Assembly (NCBI GenBank): GCA_025349905.2
Contig: MU624959.1
Location: 1 to 15,896 of the forward strand
From: Blastocladiella britannica
Taxonomy: Eukaryota; Blastocladiomycota; Blastocladiomycetes; Blastocladiales; Blastocladiaceae
Reading direction: 5' to 3'
Length of the DNA stretch: 15,896 bases
Part shown: piece after piece, positions 8,085-15,896 of the stretch
How the letters are laid out: the number at the start of each line of letters is the position of its first letter
Position numbering within the stretch: the first letter of the stretch is position 1
The notes under the pieces: model-generated
What the model saw: only the letters and a program-made list of their open reading frames with translations
Databases searched by the model: none
Told to the model about the DNA's origin: nothing
Translations under genes and position numbers: made by a program

Positions 8085-10788
8085 ATGGCAACTGCCACCG
8101 ACCAGTACCCGTTTCTCACGGCGCCGATGGGTCTGTCCACGCCCGCCGCCTCGCCGACCTCAGGCGTCGACACTACCGCTGGCGGCGCCACGTCATCGAC
8201 GTCTGCGACCGCCTTGACGGGAGCAGCGCTGGCCGCATCCAGGCGCCTGCGTATTGAAGTGGTGCCCGACGCCAAGATGCGGCGTGCGACGCTGCTCAAG
8301 CGCCGAACCGGACTGTACAAGAAGGCACAGGAGTTGGCAGTGCTGTGCGACGCCCAAATTGCGATAATCCTGTTTGACTCGGCCGACCGCGTGCACACGT
8401 TTGCCACGGCCGAGAACATTGACGATGTGCTGCTGCGGTATGCAACGCACTTCCGTCCGCCTGCCGACGTCAAGACTGCGCGCGATGTTCGTTTTTTTTT
8501 TTTTTTTGAGTGTGTTTCGACCGCTATATCTCACCCATGGAAACGTATAATAGTTTGGCGGCGACGGACGCACCGGCCTGCCCCCAGACAATGCCGGCGC
8601 TCCCATGTCGGACATGGATCTGTCTGCTCTGGACGCAAACGCCAGCACCCCGAACACTAACGGTGCCTACTTAGACGACGGCCCCGAGTACGACGACGAC
8701 GAAGACTACCTGAGCGGCTTCATGGACCCCGCCGGCCCTGGGGTCTCGTACTTTTCGTCGTCGGCAAGCAACCAGGGCGGTGTTACCACCGCGCCGTCCG
8801 TCATTTCCACCGGCCCCCTGCCCAACGGCATGCAGCTCGGCCTCCACTCGCCTGCCCTGGCCTCCATGCACTCGCCGGCGTTTGCCGCGTCTATGGCATC
8901 GTCGCCTGCGCTCATGGCCGCTCCGTCCCCGGTCTTTTCGCCCACGTTGGCCCCGTCGCCGCTCTCGGGCGCCGCCGTTGTCGGCGCGCCACACCACGCG
9001 ACCGCTTCGACGCTAGTCCGCAAGATCAGCACCAAGGGCCGCACCCCACGGCTGCGGCCCATTTCGACCGCTGCCATGGCGGCAGCAGCAGCAGCGGCGG
9101 CGGCACAGCATCCAAATGCGCTTCACCACCCGGGGTCGCCTGCGCTCGCGGCCACCTCCACCATCTCACCGCTCTCTGGCCCGCACTCTGGCTCGCCATT
9201 TATGACTGCCGCTCGGGGCATGGACATGCTGGGACTTCAGTCGCCCAGCTTTTCTGCCACGTCCATGGGCATGAGCAGCACGTCGCCGCTGACACACTCG
9301 CCCCTCGCGCTCCTCCCGGTTGGCTCTTCGTACCAGCAGCAGCCGCAGCAGCCTCAACGTACGACAATGGCACAGTACTTTGGTGAGGAGGATGCCAACT
9401 TTGGCGTCGCCAAGCGGCGCAAGCTCGCGGCGTCTCCGTATGGAGCGATGCAACCTGTTCCCGAGGGCGCCGGAATGGTCATGGCGTCGCCGGCATTCAC
9501 GCCGTCATTGTTGGCGTCGCAGCCGCCGCAGTTGCCCGCTCTGGCCATGAGTGACACGACTCAGGCGTGGGCTCTGTCCTCGGCGACCTCTGCGTCGGCG
9601 CCAGCGTGGTCCGAGATGCCTCCACCGACGAGTGGCGGTTCAGGTCAGCGGCCGATGGCGAACGGCGCCGTGTCCTTGCCCGTGATAGGCACCGCCGATC
9701 CATCGTCGCAGGCGCTCGCGTCGTCGTGGATGCCGTTTACGATGCCGGCGGTCGACACGCCGCAGGACATGGCGACCGACCCGCCGCACGTGGTTGGGTC
9801 GGGTCTGTTGTCGGCCCAGGACGTGATGGCCATGATGTCGCCCATGATCATGGTGTCGACGCCGGCGTCTGTCCCTGCGGTTCCTGACTTGTACATGCAT
9901 CAACCGCACGCGCACTACAACGCCAACAACACCCAGCAGCAACCACGGCAATATGATGCATCTGCGTCCATGGCAATGACTCCGCTGACGGCGCCGGCCG
10001 CTGGAGTGGCGGTGCCCAGCGAAGCACACGATGACATCGAGCTTTTGGCGCACGCCCGTGCTCGCCGGGATGACCGCCTGGTGCTGCCCCCGACGCGCTC
10101 GAGTTCGGCCATGTTCCCGGATATTTCCCTGCTCGATTACCTGAACGCCACCACGGACGGCCAGGTCGCCGCGTCCGGCGCCGTCGGCACCCTCGCGTGG
10201 GATGCGTCGGCCATGTCTTCACTGGGTCTCGGTGGACTGCCGCCCACGTCCGCAGGCGTCACCGCTCCTTCGCAGCCGACCCAACTTCAACAGCAGCACC
10301 AGCAACAGCAGCATCACCAACAGGAGCAACAGCAATCAGCCCATGTATTTACAGCTGCCAGCGTTTTTGGCGACCCGCTCCCCCCGATCTCGCATCAACA
10401 GCAGCAACATCACCAGCATCCCATGCCACCAGCAGTAGCACCAGTAACGACAGCAGCAATGCCCTCTGCGGCGCCTCGACCACCTTCATCGACGTCGCCG
10501 GCGTCGGGCGGCATGTCTCCCATGTGGACGGCCGACTCGGTCGCCGAGACGTTCATTTCATCCACGCCAGCACTCCCGCCCATGGATGCCGCTCCCCTAG
10601 TCGCTCTCGGGTCAGTGGTTCCCGTGCCGTCCCTTGCGCCGGCAAGTGGAGCAATTTCGTCGTCCTCGTCTTACAGGCGTGGCAGTGGGTATGCTGCTGG
10701 TCCCGGTCCGCGACCGACCGTTGACGGAGGGAGGGACGGGCCGGATGCCGGCGTGTCGAGTTGTGTTGGGTGGCCGCTTCTTGCTTAA
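8085..10788 (+). CDS. MADS-box transcription factor, MEF2/Rlm1 type
   Basis: Two exons, 8085-8486 and 8554-10788 (TAA), encode 878 residues. The 67-bp phase-0 intron begins GTTCG followed by 16 T and ends ATAG. The MADS domain spans about residues 51-108 (SRRLRIEVVPDAKMRRATLL, then KRRTGLYKKAQELAVLCDAQ, then IAIILFDSADRVHTFA). The VLCD motif and the following AENIDDVLLRY resemble the MEF2 extension rather than SRF. A 50-residue Ser/Thr/Ala leader precedes the box, whereas MEF2 proteins normally begin with it. The rest is disordered activation-domain-like sequence: many Ser-Pro sites (about 230-280), a poly-Ala run, a basic KRRK likely nuclear signal near 420, and Gln/His tracts near 710-770. 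Fungal Rlm1 is a MAP-kinase target in cell-wall signalling; that role here is inference. The last 30 residues look unlike the rest, so a missed 3' intron is possible. Confidence 0.85.
10286..10410 (+). repeat. CAG/CAA/CAC-rich polyglutamine-histidine tracts
   Basis: Two clusters of CAG, CAA and CAC codons encode Gln/His-rich runs in the C-terminal part of the MADS-box protein. The mix of CAG and CAA makes this an impure repeat. Gln-rich segments of this kind are common in fungal activation domains. Confidence 0.75.
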
Positions 10789-10836
10789 CGAACAGTTCTT
10801 GTTCCATCTCATCGCCGTGATCCAAACCAAATACAT

Positions 10837-10842
10837 AATAAA
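10837..10842 (+). terminator. Candidate AATAAA polyadenylation signal of the MADS-box gene
   Basis: AATAAA lies 49 bp past the MADS-box stop and 6 bp before the last base of the convergent SET1 gene. Cleavage at the usual 10-30 nt downstream would fall inside SET1's final exon, giving overlapping antisense 3' ends. Confidence 0.45.
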
Positions 10843-10847
10843 TTATT

Positions 10848-13800
10848 TCAATTGAGGTATCCACGACAGTGCTGCGCGCCGCACAGGCACAGAATCTTGT
10901 CGTCTTCGAAATCAAACTTGTAGTCGTAGGTGATTTCCTGGCCCATGGCGATCGGCCTGCCTGCGTAAATCCCAATCTTCTTTTGCCCATCAACCGAAAT
11001 GATCACCGCCTCGGCGTTGGGCTCGCAGCAGTGGTTGATGAACCGCGCATAGTTCCCGCACTTGGTCGCGTCCAAGATCATCTCGTCGTCGAGCCGGAAC
11101 AGGTATGACGCGCCGTTTAAGCCCTCCGAGTTATACAGCGCCTCGCGCCGGTCGGCCACTTTTTGTCGGATGCGCTCTCCCACATATCTATTACATCTAC
11201 CGTCAGCCTAAAACCAAACAAATGAAAATGAAGCAACGTACTCGATGATAAACTCGTCCTTGTCAATGTTCTCGAGCGCAAAGATGCCCCACGCGTGAAT
11301 GCCCGACTTGGCGATCTTGACCCGTTTCGCGCGCGCCTTGAGTGCGCTCTGCGACACGATCGGAACCGTTTCGGCGGCCGCGCCTCCCGCGCCGCCACCC
11401 ATGCCCAGCAGCGCCGCGTTCGGGTCGGCTTTGGGCGCCTGCAATGCGCTGCGCCCCCCACGCGCCGACGAGCCCGCCAACATGTTGGCCATGGTCCAGT
11501 CGCTGGTGGTCAGTGGCGGGATCAGTGGCAAATACTTGGCCTTGAGGCGGCTCGGGATCTTGGCGTACGGACGAGTACGCGAACAAGTCGCGGGCCAACG
11601 CGGATCCAAAGTTGGCGGTGGGACACTGTTGCCGCCGATTTCGGCTACCGCCACGGGAGGGACCGCGGGACGCGTTGCTGCTGCGGCCGCGGACGAGGTG
11701 GATGGCGGACTTCTCGCCAGCTCGGGATGTGCGGCCGATGGCTCTGCCGCCACTGCTGCTGTTCCTGTTGCCGCTGATGATGATGGCAAGTAGGTCGATG
11801 GCGACGACGAGGACCGGGGGCCATGCCCATGACCGCTTCGCACCAGCAAATCCAGCAGCTCGTCCACGTCGCCGCCGATCGGCGCTCGCGACAGTGCGGG
11901 GGACGATGGTCGCGGGATAGCGGGGACTGACGGCCACGTGCGCTCGATGGCCTCGGCCAAAAAATCGGGGCCGTCGCCGTCCAAGCCGCCGTCGAGCCAC
12001 GGCATACTCGCGACCGACAGTTGCTGCTGGTCAGAGTCCGTCCCTTCTGATGGTGACACCAATTGCTGATCGAGAAAGTCGCAAAACTCGGCCAGCGCTC
12101 CCTCCATATCGTTCAGCAACTGGTCGGCACGCGCAGAGTCGAGGCTGGTAATGTAGCCCTGGACGGGTGCGGTCAATTCGGTCGTCAGGTCCCACTGGTT
12201 GGGGATCCCGGTGACTTGAGGGACCAGCAGCGCCACCTCCTCGCGTCGCGCACTCGCCTTCTGCGCTTTGGATTTCTTTTTGGTCCGCGTGGACTTGGAT
12301 GGTTTGCGCACGCGCCGTGGTTTTTCAGCTGTTTTTTTTGTTTGTTTGGGTTTGTAAGTACAGGAAAAAGCTCAGCAACAAAATAAAAGATACCAAAAGC
12401 AGCAGCGCCAGAGCTATCCTGCGGCAATGCCGACTCTGTATCCTGCATCGAGACCGCGTCCATGGACAAGTCGTCACCCGCCAAGTCCGAGGAAGCGGCC
12501 ACCAGCTCGGCAAACAAGGCCGGCGGCATTCCCGCTGTAAATTCCGAGTCGTCCTCCATTTCGCTGACGTCCTCGCTGCCAGAGTCGGTCCCGTCGGAGT
12601 GGGCAGTGGTACCGTGGTAAAGGCCGCGCGTGCGAGAATCCGGGCGAGGTGGGGACGAGTCTGCGACGTTATCCGTTGTCGCCGTTGCAATGCCGAAGTC
12701 AGGTGCCAAGGACACACCGGACGCGCGTCGGTGTGGAGGCGTCATTCCACCTTCATCATCATCGTCCTCTGAATCGCGGTTGCGGTGGCCTTCAGCAACT
12801 GGAGGTGAGCTCTGGCGCCCGCCGTCCGAGTCCGAGCTGGGAGTCAACCGACGGTCGCGATGCCTGCCACCAGCAGCGCGCCGGCGGGAACTGCTGGAGA
12901 AGCCACCGCCGCGGTCCCGATCCGTGAACGACGCCCGGTCGTCGTCTTCATCGGAACTTGGCGTCAATCGCCGCTCATGGCGTCGAGGATGGTTGCCGCT
13001 GGTGCCCGAGGAGCGTGAGGGATGCTCGGCTTCCTTTTTACGGAACGACGGCATGTCCGTGAGCAGCCGGTGCAGTTGGCCGTCACTCTCGCCCGACGAC
13101 CGCTGCTGGTCGTCGGGCAAGCCGGACGCAAGGGAAACCGATACTCCGCCCGCCGCGGTCATTGGGGTGCTTGAGTGAAGGGTCGCCGACTCGGGAGCAA
13201 GGGCCTTGTCGACACGAGCGCGAATGCGTTCTTGAATAGCGGCCCAGATCGCGTCATTGGCCAGCAGCTTGGTGTCGACGCGTTTCAGCACCACGTCCGC
13301 GACCATTTTCTCGGCTCCCGACACGAGCTGGTCCTTGGCACGACGCTCATTGCGGGCAATGGACTCTCGGTCCAGACGCTGCGATTCCGCATCAGGTGCA
13401 AGGGAATCGGTGGCTGTTTGATGACTGCGAGCGTAAGAGGCGGACAATGTGGACGGCGTTCGGCGGTCCTGAGCGGATGCAGCCAGCGGCGCGCTCGACG
13501 ACGACTCGCCACCGCCACTACCACGAGCGCTGCCACTGCTCTCCATGGCAGATCGCCGCTCATATCCTCCATCTGGGTCGTAACGACCGCCCGAATCCGG
13601 AAAACCTGGGCGGCGCGGGAGGGATGCTTGCTGTTGCTGCTGTTGTTGCGGATGGACGGGCTTTCGTTGCGCGGTGCTGTCATTGTGCGAGTCCAGACGC
13701 GGCGGGTTGGCACGCAGCCGCTTGAGCTGGCTTTTGTAGATCGAACCTTTTTTGGAAGGTTATAGAGTGATCCACCAAATATAAATGAAAAAAGATGTAT

Positions 13801-15435
13801 ACCATCGGTATCAAGCTCGACATGCATAAAGTTGCCCTGGTTTCCAGATGGCCGGCCATCGAATTTGGCCACAGCGCTAGCCGCCGCTTCCGGCGTCAGG
13901 AACTTGATGCGTGCAATCCCGAGGCCAAGCTCATTACTCTGCGGATGGGGAGCGGCGCGCGCGTAGCCAAGCTGGCCGCACTCGATAAACATGCTGTGCA
14001 ACATGCCGTTGGTGCACCGCGGATCAAGGGACGTTACAGTCACAAAGACGGCCGTGTACTCGATGCTTGCGTCCAACTGTTTTTCATTGGATCAGCATTG
14101 CTCCATTGCGATAAGGCGTAAAAAGAAGACATATACCTGAATTTGGACGGGCGTCCAGTCGGCCACGACTCTCGCCGTCTCCCGCTTGCGCTCTGCCATC
14201 CACTCGCTCAGTTTCCGCGCAGGCCGCGGGTCTTTTGGTTTCGGGATACTCGCAGCAACCTGGTTTTAAAAAATTGTGAGTTTGTGCAAATTAGGGTGAC
14301 CCGTAATAAAAAAGCATGACGTTACCCCTTCGGCGGTACTGGCGTCGGCAGACCGTTTCTTGACGCCCGCATCGGGGCGAGGTTTCTTGCGGACCACAGG
14401 ATCGAGCCATGGATCGTAAATGGCAATCCATGGAGAGTTGCGCGAGGGCACGTGCGCAGGAAAGTCGCGCTTGCTCCAGGTCCGCATTGCTGCAGGGATC
14501 GCGGGCGGTCTGTTTCATTTGTTTTGGTCAAGGTCGCACACTCACACAAAAAGTAAAGAGAGTACGAACAGTTGCTGCTGCATGTGGGTCGAACGATACC
14601 CTCCCATTGGCGATCGCGATTCGTACGACCCCGACCGCACGACATACGAGTCGACAGGTCCCGGACCGGCAGACGAGGGACGGTAGTCTGCGTCGGACTG
14701 GCGCGGATAATGATGCGGTTGCTGCCCGTAGCCTCCTCCTCCTCCTCCTCCTCCTGACCAGATCGCGGCACCGCTCGGCTGCTGCTGGTGATGCCATGGT
14801 TGTTGCTGCTGCTGCTGCTGCTGAGAGGATGGCTCAAAGTAGTGCGGTGGCGCATACGAGTCCCGCTGCGGGTATTGGTGGTGCTGCTGGTGCGACCGGT
14901 ACGATCCAGTGTCCTCGCCAGAGTAGTACCGGTCGTGGTCAGCAGAGGACGGGCGGCCCGAGTCGCGCGGATAGTAGTCGCTTCTTGGGAGCTGCTGATA
15001 CGATCCACCACCACCAGGGGCGCCTTGGTAGTGCTGCTGCTGCTGTTGCGGAGGATAGTGCTGATCGCGGCCTCCATAGTGGCCCTGATGGCGGTAGTGC
15101 GGGTCTGGCCGGTACTCGTCGCGGTGCTGCGGGAGCGGCGGCGGCTGGGGCGGCAGGGACGACATTCGGTCGTACGACCCGCGGTACGTGTCGACACTGC
15201 CGACGCCACCACCTTGGTACGTCTGACGGCGGTCGCGGTCACTACGGCCTCGACTGCTACTATTATTGCTGTTATTGCTGCCGCGGTACGACTGGTGCTG
15301 GGAATCAGGCGCCCATGGACGCGGAGGACTGCTGCCGCCGCCACCATTATCGAGATCCGGCGCTGCGTCAAGACGAGTGCGCTCAGCGGGCGAAAAGGTG
15401 CCAGAGGACCACGGTGGTTTGCGTCGGTTGTCCAT
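10848..15435 (-). CDS. SET1: SET1 histone H3-lysine-4 methyltransferase (COMPASS catalytic subunit)
   Basis: Seven exons, 15435-14570, 14509-14326, 14259-14137, 14076-13803, 13746-12394, 12328-11242 and 11187-10848 (TGA), encode 1408 residues. All six introns (54-66 bp) keep phase. Residues 1-288 are Tyr/Gln/Gly/Ser/Arg-rich low complexity. [16 protein letters not shown] segment (about 317) precedes the Set1-type RRM (about 398-482; [25 protein letters not shown]). A long charged linker carries two RRLTPSSD repeats. An N-SET-like segment ([19 protein letters not shown]) comes before the SET domain (about 1263-1392), with [19 protein letters not shown] built across the last junction, [10 protein letters not shown] and catalytic ITYDYKF. 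The post-SET end [10 protein letters not shown] has the CxCx4C zinc ligands. This complete domain order identifies Set1 rather than other SET families. It should methylate H3K4 at transcribed genes within COMPASS. Codon and base use match the neighbours. Confidence 0.93.
14732..14755 (-). repeat. (CCT)8 microsatellite encoding poly-Gly in SET1
   Basis: Eight exact CCT triplets on the + strand read as GGA-AGG-type codons, giving the poly-Gly run in the N-terminal low-complexity region of SET1. Confidence 0.9.
14805..14823 (-). repeat. (GCT)6 microsatellite encoding poly-Gln in SET1
   Basis: Six GCT triplets plus one base on the + strand are CAG codons on the coding strand and make most of an eight-residue Gln run in SET1. 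Confidence 0.9.
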
Positions 15436-15732
15436 TCCTTGATGATTTGATTATTTTGAGTAGAAAATTATTGAACGTGTTCGCGCGCTGCTCCCAATGC
15501 ACTGCCACTCTCGCCCAAAATGCTGCCCGTACTTGTTGTTGAATAAGATATGGAGAGCGGAATAATAAAACTTCTATTTTCCTAGAGAGGATATGAGTAC
15601 AGGCACTGAACTCCAAGATCAGCTTAACCCCAACACTTGTGCAAGTTCGCAAATGCACACAAGAAAATGTTAATAATATGAACAAAAAGTCTAATATTCC
15701 ATTACACCACCTCACTCAAGGAAGCACACGAC
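15436..15732. promoter_or_regulatory. Spacer upstream of SET1
   Basis: This 297-bp A/T-rich interval lies between the stop of the right-edge Thr/Pro/Cys-repeat gene and the SET1 ATG, both leftward. It should contain the former's 3' UTR and the SET1 promoter. I see no canonical AATAAA on the minus strand and no convincing core promoter motif. Confidence 0.4.
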
Positions 15733-15896
15733 TTACTGGTCGTCGGCGCAGGGGGTCTTGGTGGGGACGGTGGTCTCGCACGGGGTGGTGGTCGAGGACT
15801 TGGTGTCGTCGCACGGGGTGGTGGTGGTCTTGGTGTCGCACGGGGTGGTGGACTTCTCGGTCTCGGTGGCGGTAGTGCAGGGAGTGGTCGACTTCT
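15733..15896 (-). CDS. Thr/Pro/Cys-repeat protein, C-terminal fragment
   Basis: A leftward frame enters at the right edge and stops with TAA at 15733-15735, leaving 53 residues. It consists of irregular repeats ending in Thr-Pro-Cys or Thr-Thr-Pro-Cys, with five Cys (fragment residues 6, 19, 28, 39, 49), each directly after Pro and spaced 9 to 13 apart. The segments between are Thr/Lys/Asp/Glu. It ends in ADDQ. Codon use is strongly GC-ending (ACC, CCG, TGC), which supports real coding. Composition suggests a secreted, O-glycosylated and disulphide-linked surface or wall protein, or the tail of a secreted enzyme like the subtilase in this window. The N-terminal part lies outside, so no family can be named. 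No GPI-type hydrophobic tail follows. Confidence 0.7.
   Translation of the reverse strand, partial: KSTTPCTTATETEKSTTPCDTKTTTTPCDDTKSSTTTPCETTVPTKTPCADDQ

Noticed and set aside
10689..10793. Possible 3' intron in the MADS gene (GTATGC to ACAG)
   Set aside because: The frame is open through to TAA at 10788 without it, and the candidate would be longer than the other introns. It cannot be settled without transcripts.
13285..13740. Second half of the 263-codon frame that contains the SET1 RRM
   Set aside because: Past the donor at 13802 this frame is antisense-like Arg/Thr-rich sequence. The phase-1 splice to 13746 restores the frame that continues as SET1.
13735..13750. GGTTCGATC on the minus strand, resembling a tRNA B box
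   Set aside because: It sits at a SET1 splice acceptor. No A box, acceptor stem or anticodon arm can be built around it.
14409..15542. 377-codon rightward frame and overlapping leftward frame over SET1 exon 1
   Set aside because: These are shadow frames of repeat-rich coding DNA. The frame beginning at 15435 splices in phase into the Set1 RRM, whereas these do not connect to any domain.

Overview
The window looks like a piece of nuclear genome from a flagellated, early-diverging fungus. A Blastocladiomycota-like organism (Allomyces/Catenaria type) is my best guess, but that taxon is inference. Four things point this way: GC-rich genes split by very short GT-AG introns (54-74 bp, often with CTRAY branch sites); fungal-style proteins such as a proteinase K-like subtilase, a Set1 with an RRM, and MED18; a centriolar CEP76-like protein, which only organisms with centrioles or cilia are expected to keep; and no bacterial gene organisation.

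Layout from left to right. 1-318 (-): 5' part of a helix-turn-helix gene, probably from a transposon, running off the left edge. 319-944: no gene seen; purine-rich DNA with a mirror repeat and small tandem repeats. 945-4451 (-): six-exon CEP76-like gene (EF-hand-like segment, C2 domain, degenerate transglutaminase-like domain). 4615-6061 (-): two-exon secreted subtilisin (signal peptide, I9 propeptide, S8 domain, Thr/Ser/Lys stalk). 6062-6516: divergent promoter interval. 6517-7828 (+): three-exon MED18. 8085-10788 (+): two-exon MADS-box factor of MEF2/Rlm1 type with long low-complexity tails. 10848-15435 (-): seven-exon SET1 histone H3K4 methyltransferase, convergent with the MADS gene across a 59-bp gap. 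15733-15896 (-): 3' end of a Thr/Pro/Cys-repeat protein running off the right edge.

The genes are not an operon. Three neighbours (MED18, the MADS factor, SET1) all act in RNA polymerase II transcription or chromatin, but nothing in the sequence shows that they are co-regulated. The subtilase and the right-edge Thr/Pro/Cys protein both end in Thr-rich, wall/stalk-like tails. I found no CRISPR array, rRNA, tRNA, complete mobile element or defence-type system. The most interesting material is in the domain architectures: the EF-hand-like segment and missing nucleophile in the CEP76-like protein, the FUS-like N-terminus of SET1, and the Trp/Cys cap on the subtilase. The exon structures were built by hand from splice motifs, reading phase and family similarity recalled from memory; no database search was run.
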